A DNA stretch of 64,000 nt, from contig JASANE010015991.1 in NCBI GenBank assembly GCA_030248225.1, positions 1 to 64,000 of the forward strand. The letters run 5' to 3'. This document shows, in pieces, positions 22,648 through 33,986 of this stretch; positions within the stretch are counted from its first letter, which is position 1; the number at the start of each line of letters is the position of its first letter. This DNA comes from Trileptium ribeirensis (Eukaryota > Nematoda > Enoplea > Enoplida > Thoracostomopsidae). The position numbers and the translations under genes are program-made. Under the pieces are notes generated by a model. That model worked only from the letters and a program-made list of their open reading frames with translations. It was not told the DNA's origin and ran no database searches.

Positions 22648-23571
22648 GTAAATAATATTGCGATGTGTGTAGCTTCGTAACAGCAGCTACACAGTAGCAA
22701 TAATTATTTCGTGTAAATGGTGTTTTTGTCAATTTATATTGTAACAAAAGCATGATTTATTCTACTGATAAAATTTCTGGTTCTAAATGTATTTAAAATG
22801 TAGTTAAATGTAGTTAAAAGTAGTTAGCATTTATGAAAAATTACACATTTTTTGAGCAAATGTTTTTGGAAAAATTTTCTTGTTCTGTTAATCTTGAAAG
22901 CTCCTTAGCTGTGTTTAAATCCTGCATTAGTTGCAGGAATACTATTGCCGATGCTGTAGGGCTGTCGCCTTGGGAACTGGCACCGGAAATTACTTAAAAA
23001 TGGGCATTATTTGGCATATTTTTTGGTTCGATGCTCCTTGAATATAATCAAAGGTTTACATAACTGAAAACTTTACCCACATTATAGGCTAAATCGCACA
23101 TATGTTTCAAACTACTTTCTCAGGATGTCTGATTACGGTAAACCGTTCAGGTCGTGACAACAACATTGTGAGTGAACCAAGCGTGAGATGATTTTTTCAT
23201 TTACGGTCCTATTTAGGACGCATATTTTTTTAAGTTTTTGCCCATTGGTGAGTCAGAAAATTTTTTTTATAATTTTTAAATATATTTCCTCGTATCATTG
23301 TTTTATTTCAGTAATTTAAATGTGCTTAAATTGCTTTGAAAAAGCGATTCAAAATTTTTTGAAGTTTCTGGTTGCTAGGATTTTCAAGGAAACTATTGAA
23401 TTTCGCTTCACTTATTCATTACAACTAGTTTAGTTTAGTTGTTTAAAACTATGCGCTCTTGTTCTGCAGCAATAGTACTATTAGAAATTTTGGACAATCT
23501 GAACGGAATTACTAAAAATTATGGGTAAAAGCATTTCGTTTATTTAAATTTTTCTTAGTTTGATTTTACAG
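22648..23571. other. Intron without recognised features
   Basis: AT-rich; no repeat copy or open frame beyond chance length. Confidence 0.5.
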
Positions 23572-23675
23572 CTCTGAAACACTGATAGCAGACGACTTTG
23601 ATGGTCTTGAAAATAATTTAGTGAAAGCGATTCAGGCGAAGGAATTAGCAGAAATGGAACTAACGAAATATAAAG
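23572..23675 (+). CDS. SLMAP-like exon 9 (coiled coil)
   Basis: Acceptor TTTTACAG, donor GTCAGT, 104 bases, entering two over and leaving one over. It begins SETLIADDFDGLENNLVKAI and ends QAKELAEMELTKYK. The phase fits exon 8 exactly. No stop occurs in this frame, and the other two frames are not helix-like. Confidence 0.8.
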
Positions 23676-24015
23676 GTCAGTAATGTTTTTCTTTTCTTTT
23701 ATAACCTCTTTTATCTTGTAGGTATCCATTCTATATTTAGTTGATTAGATTAGCTGTTAGATTTAACTGAAGTCTTTATTGTTTAAAGTATGTGTACTGT
23801 GTAATGTAGTTTATTCTTGTATTTTGGTACATATAAATATAATTTAAGCGATTGTTGAATTTTCAGTGCTTGTTAGCTGGTGCTTTGAAAACACCTCTAA
23901 GTCAAGAAATACTTTGTCGTTTTTGTGTAAAATTTATTCTATACTGCGAGCTAAGCGTATTACATTTCTCTTTTGCATATTTAAATTCGTGATATTATTA
24001 CCAATTATTCTTTAG

Positions 24016-24141
24016 ATGAGATGGACTCGGTCCGTGCTCAATTGGTTCGATCTCAAGAAGAGTTAGCCAGCGTTTCTCGACAAAGTTTAGACTACCAAAA
24101 TCAGGTGACCCAAGCGAACGGACATATTTCCACCCTTAACG
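24016..24141 (+). CDS. SLMAP-like exon 10 (coiled coil)
   Basis: Acceptor TTTAG, donor GTAAAC, 126 bases. It starts DEMDSVRAQLVRSQEELASV, then SRQSLDYQNQVTQANGHISTLN. YQNQVTQ resembles YRNQVEE in SLMAP. It lies 340 bases after exon 9. Confidence 0.82.
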
Positions 24142-25532
24142 GTAAACTGCTTTAATGAAAAATATAGCTGCTCATTACAATAAAAGTGTTGTTTCGGATA
24201 CAGATGACGACACTTAGCTGTGTGACTTTTGCATTACATTAGCAGCTCGCAACGCGATGTTGAACGGAGTGAGTACATCTGCTTTGTGGGTAGCAACCAT
24301 TTCATCATTCCAAATTTATATCCCTGTGCTCCTTTAAAGTCGCACGATAGCAATTATACATCGGCAATGCTTCACAGCAACGCTACGGTAATTCTAATCA
24401 TACATAGATTAAAATGGAAAAATCCTTTGGTTTAAACTATTTAGTTCTCTTACATAAGACAATAAAGACGAAAACTTTTGAAATTTGTAAAGCACGAATT
24501 TTAAGAAAATGTTAATTTGAAGAATGATTTTATGTTGTAGGACCCCAACACTTGCCTATTTGATTCATACCGCACAAATGTAATTGCTTTTATCATATTC
24601 AGCAACACCAAAACCTCTAAACACATTCTAATGATCTACGGACATCTGTGTTGAAAAAGTTGCAAATTTGTTTATAAACCGTTCTTCCAGCTGAACTGAG
24701 GGGCTGCAGTCTGTGCTGTAATTTTCTTAGGATTTGGTTATGAATTGTTAACATATATGCAGTAGCATTGAGTTGTGTTATAACGATTTATTGTTGGTAC
24801 GATCATTTTGGACCGCATTGTTGTTCTGCTACAGGCTACTAATGCTGCAGTTAGGGATTAGTTATGTCATTAGCTGCGCTGAGCTATTTAATTTACATAT
24901 AATATATGTGTATATTAATTTTAAATATTCATCTGCTGCCGTCATGACGGATGCCCCATGTTTTCGAGCTTCCCATTTCAGCATCTGCCCCAGGGCATAT
25001 CTGGGCATAATGGTACATTTTAGTTTGCTTGCCGGCGATTCCAAGTATTTTGAGGTGACATTCGAAATAACTGTTTCAACAAATGGCGATGACCAAAGTA
25101 CTGGCGATTAAACCTAGGCAATAACGTATTACCACTATTAATCCTATTTCATCTCTTCATAGTAAATTGAAACCCTAAATGTTGAAAAGCTGTCAAGTAA
25201 AGCATAGAATAACCGCTAGAAATGACCGCTACTCTGAACATGCTCGGCACTGGTCGCTAGCATGAAAGTCGACAGTTATTTCTGCATATACTGTATACAG
25301 CAAAAACGGAAAAATTGTCGCGTAAAGACTTAATAACACTAAAAATGCAATTAGAGGGTACCATTGCATACGCTTGGGCACGGCTGCGTTTCAAGTATTT
25401 CTTAGTTCGCCTAGGTTTCTCCGATCAGTGTTTGCGGGTACATTTTGTCCCCGAAAAGTGGCCCCTGTATTACGTTGTGCTTGTACATTACTCAAAGTTA
25501 TGGAGACTTATATATGTTCTTTCTAATTTTAG
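24142..25532. other. Intron without recognised features
   Basis: No shared repeat or candidate exon was seen. Short ORFs such as 24773-25111 have no recognisable family. Confidence 0.5.
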
Positions 25533-25586
25533 AGAAACTAAGATCTTTTGAAAAGAACGATAAAGATAACGCGTCTGAGCTTAAAA
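25533..25586 (+). CDS. SLMAP-like exon 11 (coiled coil)
   Basis: Acceptor TTTTAG, donor GTAAGT, 54 bases, reading EKLRSFEKNDKDNASELK. It is the last exon before the 11.6 kb intron that contains the LTR retrotransposon, which begins 180 bases downstream. Confidence 0.78.
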
Positions 25587-25766
25587 GTAAGTTTTAAATT
25601 TACTGGATTTTTATAATGGACTAAAGGCAGACCACCCCAAAACCGTAAAGCACAACGCCTAAATCACCTGGTCCTACGTCAAGTTTTCCCCACATTGCAG
25701 ACGCGGAAACTGTAAATGAGTACAATGGCATCAAAAATTTAAAGCTTAATTTTGATCCCAAGTAAA

Positions 25767-26764
25767 TGTAACGGTTCGTATCTATCTACTCTATACCCTA
25801 AAGGGTTTTACTTGAACCTCAACCCTCCTGCAGCTGTAGTTGGAATTTGCTAAAGGTACCTGCATATAGGTTGCTGTATAACGTTTGTGGTTTACTGTTT
25901 GTGCCATGCATTAGTGTTTATTATGCGCTATAGTTGTTGATTGTAAATGTGTTGCAAAGGTATGTGTACTGTACGTGTATCTATTTACACAACTTGTGTG
26001 ATTATGTATAAGTAATTTATATGTTGGCAAAATCTTGTGTACATGTGTTTGTGTCTATATGTGCATGTAATTATTTAGGTTGTGCTGGAATTTTTATACA
26101 GGGCACAGGAGCACTTTAAAACTTAGCTAATTTCGAGAGAGTTTTACATGAGTAACAGAAAATGCGAGAGTTTTATGTGAGTCTAGGCCATAAGTTGGAA
26201 ATATATCGAATTTGAGTGTAACGGTTGGGTGCCTTAAGCATTTGGCCTATATTAGCGGATATGTGTATGTGTATCTGCTGGATTTTCGACTAAAATCGTA
26301 AAATTTGTTTATACTACCGGAATTCGGGGAAATCTATAAAAACTCATTCTCTAACGACTAAAATTCACGTAGGTTTAAGAGGGAATTTTACGGGAGTGGA
26401 ACTAGAGTAAAACTTGGAAAACTTATTATGTAATTTCGATCGCTTAGAGAAATCAATAGGGAGAAAATTGGGAGATAAACCTCTAGCTCGGGTATTTAAG
26501 CGGTTGCGCAGTTATATCAGGCCTCAGTCGGCCTCAGAAGTTGTGCAATCAATGTGAGTACGGTTCAGCCGTTTATTTGTTTAAACGTTTGTGTAAAAAT
26601 TGTTATTTGTCGTAGTGTGGAAATAAACTGTCTTCATTATAAGTGCTACAGATTAAGGTCTTTGGATTAAGCTCACAAAATAATATATCCCTTGGTGCTC
26701 GCATCGTCGTAGTTGTGTGTAATCTACGGTGGGACTAAACACCCCTAGGAGCACGTAGGTAACA
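25767..26764 (+). repeat. 5' LTR
   Basis: It starts TGTAACGGTTCGTATC and ends about ...CACGTAGGTAACA. It contains TATTTAAG at 26493-26500 and AATAAA at 26622-26627, giving a U3-R-U5 layout. It carries a 15-base stretch near 25829-25845 and a 10-base repeat near 26525 that the 3' LTR lacks. The exact right end is uncertain by a few bases. Confidence 0.88.
26493..26627 (+). promoter_or_regulatory. LTR promoter and poly(A) signal
   Basis: TATTTAAG at 26493 is followed ~30 bases later by CAGGCCTCAGTCGGCCTCAG, a likely start-site region, and by AATAAA at 26622. The same elements are at 34692 and 34811 in the 3' LTR. In the host intron they could also act as a sense promoter or poly(A) site. Confidence 0.5.
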
Positions 26765-26935
26765 TTTTGATGACGCAAGCCTGGACTGTCGAACTAAGTT
26801 GGAACTACGAACAAGGAACTTCAGTTGGTTAAAGTTCCTGATTGGAAATAATATTGGTGAATTATACTTAAAAAAGTTAGGGTAGCTCAAAGTGTTTCAA
26901 TTTTTTATGCGATTGGATGTGTACTGAAAAAAACT

Positions 26936-28456
26936 ATGAATTTTGATCCAAATGGGATTGGAGGGGCAGGTCAAAGACAACCTAATATTTTTGAAGCTGA
27001 AGATATCCCTGTTTATTATGGAAACTTCGGAGATGATTTTGAGGAATGGATAGGAATTTTCGAACGCATTTCTTATGTAAACCAATGGACTAAGGGTGAC
27101 ATGGCTCGTATACTACCGGCGTTTTTGTGCAGTGAAGCTGCTCGCAAATGGGAATCATTATCTGGTGAAACAATGAAAAATTATGATTTGTTGAAAAATT
27201 TAGTTGAAATTTTGGTGCCAAAATATCTTACATACAGTTATGGTGCCAAATTGAGGGAGAGGTCGCAAAGCTTTTACGAACCTGTTGACACTTACGCAAG
27301 GGATGTTGCCCACTTGGTAAAGAAAGCTTTTCCTACATTGTCTAATGAGACTAGGGATACTATTGCAATGGAAAATTTTCTATGTGGATTTAATAGAACA
27401 ATTCGGGGATTTGTGTTAACTGCTAGGCCTGGATCCTTTCAAGCGGCTATAGCTGAGGCGCGTAGGCAAGAGTGTACTGAAAATTTTATAGGTTCAATAG
27501 AGACAGAACCGTTGGCACAAAACCTAAAGTTCATTGGTAGTAAATCACATAAAAATAGCTTAAACAATGAGTCGGTGGACCCGACTGAAAATTTCGAATG
27601 CACTGACATACCGGTGGTTTATTTAAAAAGACCGAATCCTGAATTGTGTAACAAAAGAATGAAACCAGCTGCTCCAGTAGATACGCTAACTTGTACTACA
27701 AATTGTTCTACAAATGATATGTCTTGCATGAATCGAAATGTGGGGACTCGAAAGGGTTCTCTGATGACAGTTTTCAGGTGCAACAGTCGGAACAAGAAAT
27801 GGAACATACGGACCGATTCGCAAACTGGGTTTATATCAAAGAGTGTTCGAGGAAAATTAATGCGTTCACTTAAGCCAAAGCAATGTCGAGTTCCGCGGTG
27901 TTTTGATCAAGAACAAACCATGGTGTCAAAAGTAGTAAATTTCACTGGAACTCATATCAAGTCAGTGAATGGTGTTAAACAAAGTGAAGTGCTTTCAGAC
28001 ATTACTTTTACAAAGAGCGAATTGACATACGATGCCTCTGTTAATCTTGAAATTGTTGTTCTAATAAGGAATTTGAAGGTTCCATGTATAGATACACAAG
28101 CAATAGCATATGGGTTTATAGGGAGTAAAAATTTGACCTCAACTTCACTAGAGTTTAAAGTATTCGTAAATTGTGGAAACTTTGTACGAGTTATGACTGT
28201 GTGTTTAATGGAACACAGTATCATTGTGTTGTCTGCAACAATATATGGGCAAACAATTGTGATTACGTTGCTATGCGATGCTTTTGTGTGTGTATGTTTG
28301 TTTTCCAGATGTTTTGATAGTATTCAGGGAAATACAGTTCTTAATTTTCCCAATGGTCAAAAATGTGACGTTATGTTCCTTCAAGTACAACAACCCGCAA
28401 GTCAATGTACGGACAATAATGTTATGGAGTTAGACTTATTTTGCTTGTTGGTCTAA
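26936..28456 (+). CDS. Gag-like protein of LTR retrotransposon
   Basis: An uninterrupted 506-codon ORF starting MNFDPNGIGGAGQRQPNIFE. Residues ~25-190 read as a Ty3-type gag capsid region: FGDDFEEWIGIFERI, then ARILPAFLCSEAARKWESL, YLTYSYGAKLRERSQ, ARDVAHLVKKAFPTL, and FLCGFNRTIRGFVLTARPGS with FQAAIAEARRQE. There is no CCHC zinc knuckle, though Cys residues cluster around residues 250-275. The second half is basic, then hydrophobic. It contains VPCIDTQA near residue 385, where a retropepsin would have a DTGA motif, so a decayed protease-like part is possible. It is the only long ORF in the element. Confidence 0.8.
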   Translation: MNFDPNGIGGAGQRQPNIFEAEDIPVYYGNFGDDFEEWIGIFERISYVNQWTKGDMARILPAFLCSEAARKWESLSGETMKNYDLLKNLVEILVPKYLTYSYGAKLRERSQSFYEPVDTYARDVAHLVKKAFPTLSNETRDTIAMENFLCGFNRTIRGFVLTARPGSFQAAIAEARRQECTENFIGSIETEPLAQNLKFIGSKSHKNSLNNESVDPTENFECTDIPVVYLKRPNPELCNKRMKPAAPVDTLTCTTNCSTNDMSCMNRNVGTRKGSLMTVFRCNSRNKKWNIRTDSQTGFISKSVRGKLMRSLKPKQCRVPRCFDQEQTMVSKVVNFTGTHIKSVNGVKQSEVLSDITFTKSELTYDASVNLEIVVLIRNLKVPCIDTQAIAYGFIGSKNLTSTSLEFKVFVNCGNFVRVMTVCLMEHSIIVLSATIYGQTIVITLLCDAFVCVCLFSRCFDSIQGNTVLNFPNGQKCDVMFLQVQQPASQCTDNNVMELDLFCLLV

Positions 28457-30160
28457 AAGAAATTTACGGACAAATGTGGACTACGTAATGCAATTCGGGA
28501 TTCAGGCAAATTGCTATGTACTATACCGTTAAGACTCAAATTTTCAAAGCATTCATCGCAAATTTTTAGCGCTGTAATCAAAGGATCACGGCAATTATGT
28601 AATCAAATTTGTAAAACTACTAGGATGAAAATTTTAAAACGTGCGCGATCCCATACTCGTTTTGAAACCTTCTGTTTTTCAAAAACTGCTGAACCACAAT
28701 TATTAAATCTCAAAAGAAAAATTGAGGCAAGCTTGGTCAGTTTTCTCAGCCCTTTCCTGGGAGATATTACTTAAGTGTTCTTACCTAAATAAACTGCGAC
28801 ATGGAGTGATTACAAGTTTTAGGATGCTGTTAAAATACATTAATTCATCTATATTCAGTTTCCTTACTATTTCTATTTTAATAGGGCAATATAATTATTA
28901 TTGTCCAAGCCTAAAAAAGGCAACAATTTTCTTCCTCTTGGGAATAAAAATAAAAAAGTTTTAGAGAAAGATTTGTAGTATTTGCGACATTCGGGTTAAC
29001 TACTGTGAGCCAAACGTTAGTGGCGTATCGTTAACCATTGTCATTATCAAAATGGTAAACACGGGGAGGTCCTATTGGGAAAATCTAATGAACATTAAAA
29101 CATAATGTTTAAATCTTTTTACGAAATTTTTGATATGATTTTTAAATATTTTTGAAATACAATTTAAGTTATGGGTTATACTTGCTTTTACTCGAAAGTA
29201 TAAAGTATTTTTATATTTACCTGATCATTATAACACATTTACTTTTATTATTTTATTATTCGTTTTTGTCAGCTTTTATAAAGCGCGTTCTTAACAATGT
29301 AAAAATATAATCTAGGAACTGACATGCAATCGTTACAGGTAACAGCATTTAAAATCACTTTACGGAAAGTCCCAATAACTTCAAGTTATTGGAGCAGAAA
29401 TCCACGAATAGGCAACGTTCATAAAAAAATTGGAAATATATCGTTGTTTATAGAGAAGCGTTGCTTCTCAGTTTGATGTTTCCAGGTTTTTAGATGGTCA
29501 ATAAAAGAAACGGTTGTGGTGCCCGATCTATAATATAATAACATTCCCTTGGCGCATTACGTATGGCAACGATCAAAGACGATTATGAATTGGAGTTTGA
29601 AAAAAGAAATATTGGAGTAAGCTCGACCCAGGTAAGTAATAAACTTGTTGACTTATATAAAAAACAGTTTTGAGAAATTGAGTCTTGTGCCATATGTGAA
29701 TATCGGTGGAACCTTATTAGGTGGTAATGTTACGAACAAAATCAAAAAGGGAATTTAAAAACTTAAAATAAATCTAGAATCGTAGTTCATATTAAGTAGA
29801 ATTTTTAAAGCAGTTTATAGTCAAGATACGGAACAATGTATTCCAAAAAAATTTACCTCAAGGCCAATACGAGAAATTTTACGTAAGTCGTTACGTGTTA
29901 ACAAGTAAGATTTACAGCTATCCCGATCAAACAATTTATCATATGTAGTATAACTTAGCAAAAATAGTATAAAACTTTGGTACCTTGCGATAGCAAAAAA
30001 GTAGGTGCTTAAAAAGCTGTAAAATTTTAAAAATAAATGTTCCCCAAAATTTAAAAAGGGATTTTTGAACCTAGAGGAAGGAACTAATCCAGGTGGGGTG
30101 TGAGCAACGGGGTCGGTTGGTCATCCCTAAATTGGTTTTGTGCTCGTGTTGGACCGCTCA
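28457..30160. other. Retrotransposon interior without pol
   Basis: AT-rich sequence, stops in all frames. One short ATG-initiated frame at 29563-29631 (MATIKDDYELEFEKRNIGVS then STQ) ends at an excellent donor (GTAAGT). Confidence 0.5.
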
Positions 30161-30164
30161 CTCG

Positions 30165-30470
30165 GAGAAAACTCACCCTCAATGTCCTGCTAGCGTGTAC
30201 TTTAGATATGTGTTCTTTAGTACATAGTTACCGTTTGTCTTCGGCTAGGCTCCGGTTTAATGGCCATCTAGCCGCGCGTATACAGTGCATCCTGTGCTCG
30301 AGGAAAAAATAATAAAAAATGGAGACAGGAAACTCAACCCTGAATAGTCTCGTGAGCGCTTCTCAATATGTGGTTTTAGTACAACAATGTTTTGCGGGTG
30401 GGCTCCGTACTCTTGACGGCCATCCATCCCGACTTTGTTCGCGCATAGCAAGTATGTTTCCTCAAGGTAA
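30165..30470. repeat. Diverged tandem repeat (~155-base units) inside retrotransposon
   Basis: Unit 1 (about 30165-30315) and unit 2 (about 30319-30470) share, in order, GGAGA.A...ACTCA.CCT.AAT, TTTAGTACA, GGCTCCG and ACGGCCATC or AATGGCCATC. They are GC-richer than their surroundings. Unit 2 is open from ATG 30319 and ends at CAAG/GTAAGA. Confidence 0.5.
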
Positions 30471-30539
30471 GATCCCGTGTAAAATGGGTAATAACATAGC
30501 TCGCCCTGAACCTACAGTTTTATACGTATGTTAAAACAC

Positions 30540-33500
30540 ATTAAAACTAAAAAAATTAGAAGTCTGCCTACATTCTTACTATTCTTCCCAACATTAAAGA
30601 AAGCGTATAATGGAAAACTATATTCACGATTAAGTGTAATTTTTAATATGCTCACTGCATAATCCAGGACCGCCCTCGATATACATCGTGTTGATTGTTT
30701 ATTTAGACGTCTAGTCAAAACAAAAGGCATGTAATTCAGAACTATAGCACAAACAGTGAATACAATATAAATGAAGCATTGAAACTCGAACTTGTTTGTA
30801 TCACAGCGGTAAGGGTGTGACATGGTTTCCGGCTGTTATTGGACTGTGTATAAAGCAATGTTCGGGGAATTTGCAATTGCACGTTCTTTTGCTAAAGTCC
30901 ACGAAGAGGTATATTTAACCGTCCCCTGGGGTCAGCTTACCAATCGGAAAAGGTCCGCAGTAAACATGCCAGATCGTCTCTGAGCCTATTAAAGCGAAAT
31001 AGATTTTCTCCACCAACGTTTACCCTATCAAAATCAAAAACATCAACTTTACCTTGTTTACATGGTCTTAATTTTCCTAGCGTGGTGATAAGCACAATAA
31101 ACTTGATGTAATGGCATGGAGTGTCAATGGCGTGCTAAAACATATTTGCGGATGACAGAGACGCTCCTAATCCCATCTTCGTATAGCTTTTTGGCACGAT
31201 CTACAGGGGGCCTTCTAACCTTTTAGATCCGAGGTCCTTGCGGAAGGAGAAATGGGCTCTGACTAATAAACAGTGGTTCTGGGTTAGCTTCACTATTGCT
31301 GTGACATATTTATTTTAAAACAAAAAATATTAGAGCTAAGCAAACCCGAACTTTTTAATATGAGTATACACTTCTAGACAATGTACCGTGTTGTAATGTC
31401 TATTTGCAATGTTGAAATAATGTACGAAATCAATTCACGTATGTATGTGTGGGTATATAGACCAAAAATTTAATAAACCTTACACAATTTTGTTTTGGAT
31501 ATTTATATTCTCACACATGGTATAATATATGCCGGTGCGATAATTTAATTAGCGTAGCAATCTATTGATCGATGATTTGAGTTAGGAATCCACGAAAAGT
31601 TCAGTGAAACACTCAGTTTTTCTTTGCAAAATAATACGACATGCATATGCCAGGCACACTGCAATATTTCTGTAGTTTCACACTGAAATAATCAATTGGG
31701 AAACTTGCTACTTCATGTACCTAAAACATTATATTAGTTAGATGCAGAATTTGGTGCAGAATAGGGGTATCAAGCCATAGTATGACAGCGCGTTAAAATA
31801 TATCATGTAAAGTACCTAGCTGTAAATTTAGTTATTATCTCTCGTTCAAAATGTTATCAACGTTTCATATGTGACTAAAACGTGGGAACTCGTAAATTCC
31901 AGTCTCATAGTTATGTAATTTATGGTAATCGGTAGTTAATTAGACAGAAGCGAACGTAAGAAATATTTATCCGAAATGTACTGTAGTTAGGAATAAGAAC
32001 GGTAGTTGGGATCTCGCTGACCAGGGCGTTCCTGTATATTTAGTGACACCGAATTACAGCAGGTGGGTAATATAGGAGGTCCATGTTATATCAAAAAGGT
32101 TAGTAAAAAATATGTAACCATTGCAGTTTTGCTTACAACGGATATTTTGATCTATTGGACTATAGAAATTTAAACTACTCGCCAGGTATATCGTGGCCCC
32201 GCCAAGAACCGGGAAGTTTAGTTTCAAGCAATTTTATTTTTGTAGGATTTCCGGTTACTTGTAAATGTGGGACTTGGGAAGGAGACGAAATATGTAATAA
32301 AAAATGAGCATCCTGTAATAGTTACCAAAATAGTAATTTTTCATGTCATCGATAAGATAATGAGCTTGATTACATGCAATTTTTATGAAGAGGTGGAAAC
32401 TTCGAAACTCCAGGTACAATATTAGCTTATCAACGGTAGAGCGCGGAAGCTTTCGTTCGAATTAAATAGCAATTGACATTTATTTCTGCAATTCTGTCTA
32501 TTCTAAGCAAAAAACCATGACGCTTTTGACGTGAAAGAGATTGCTACTGTGATGAACGTTTAATTTGGTTAGCCTAACTTTCAATTTCTCCGCATTGAAT
32601 TTTGTATATTCTGTTAGCAAGTATTTGAATTTTGCGTTTCATAAATTGGTGCTAGAAGTGTTTATATTAACAATCAATATATTTTTCTCTTTCTTTGTTG
32701 CATGTTTGCTTTCAAACAAAAAATACTCTAGCTTTTCCAGAACATGAGTTACGGTGGTGATTGTAGAACGTAATTGACAGTACCCGTATCTTGTTGGTGT
32801 CCCGTATATATAACTTAGTTATCGGTATATTTTTGGTATTTGTGCAACACGTGATCGAGAATCGATGTGTCAACAATAGTGGAAGTGATATGTTCTTTTA
32901 AAACAATTATTACATATATTGTCATAAATCAATTGACATATATTTATCATATTCGTTGATAATAAAACATATCATAACCAAAAATTGAGAAATGCATCTG
33001 CGTTGTGGTAATTTGTTTAGGTGGTTTTGTTAAATAAAAGTGGTATGAAGCTATAAATTTGCTTTTATGTTCAATGAGATGTCAGTTAGAATTACAACGG
33101 AATTAAATGTGTGTGCGCTTGTGAATACTTATGTGTCTACTTGTGTGTTTTGTGTATCGCGGCGTAAAAAAAGATTGTATCACGCCTTTTCTGGGGTAAA
33201 TATGAAATATTAATTTTTACAGTTTAGCCACCTATCTCCTCTTGAATTGTCAATCAAATGCGGAAACTGAATGCATTGGTTATAATTCTTTTGACAAACC
33301 ATCGAGGTGTGAATTGGTTCAAATTCCGAACAAAATTGGTACCTACACAGTTTATTATTTTTCCTAATCCCTGGTCCTGAAATCCCAAATGTTGCGTGAC
33401 TACGGTTGTGTGGTTTGGTGTCTGCAAAATTGCGCGTAAAATGCATGTCTTTTGTGACCGTTGTTCGTGCCAACTGTATCAATATAAGGGTATACAAGAC

Positions 33501-33970
33501 TATAGAACATCACCTTATGGGGCATTGCGGGCAGCTGATTGGTAGGGTTGGTTCAACGTAATTATTGATGCGGTGGCGGTGGTTTGCTCAATTATTGTGT
33601 GCGGAGTGCTCTTGTTTTAGCTATACGGTTGGTGCAAACTTTTGTAAGGAACAACTGGTGTGAATTCGGATTAATATGGTACAGCATAGTGGTGGTGTTT
33701 AATAGTGCGGGTGTCGATTGGTTTAAACGTGATAAACTACAGACAATGCCTAAAAAGACTACTGCTTTAATAGAAGATGCTGACAGTGATAAAAAATTGT
33801 TGGATAATGAATGACTGGTTTGACGGATTGATTCGTTGATCGTATTTTGAGTGAATGGATTGATATGATTGATTAACGATTGATTGATGTATTGAGTATG
33901 GTTAATGTCTTTTTCTATGTAAAATAGGTTGTAGTGCAAACGTAAGGAAAATTTGGGGACAAATTTTTAT
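30540..33970. other. Retrotransposon interior, no recognised genes
   Basis: I see no pol domain on either strand. Near the 3' end a short frame at 33743-33814 (TMPKKTTALIEDADSDKKLL then DNE, stop) follows an acceptor-like CTACAG. TTGATTG-type simple repeats occupy 33820-33895. Confidence 0.5.
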
Positions 33971-33972
33971 GC

Positions 33973-33983
33973 GGAAGAGGGGG
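33973..33983 (+). promoter_or_regulatory. Polypurine tract
   Basis: GGAAGAGGGGG ends three bases before the 3' LTR, as expected for the plus-strand priming site of an LTR element. Confidence 0.7.
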
Positions 33984-33986
33984 TAA

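Noticed and set aside
28457..33970. Search for reverse transcriptase or integrase remnants in the LTR element
   Set aside because: No YxDD, HHCC or DDE-like motifs were seen in the readable frames on either strand; treated as absent rather than decayed beyond recognition.
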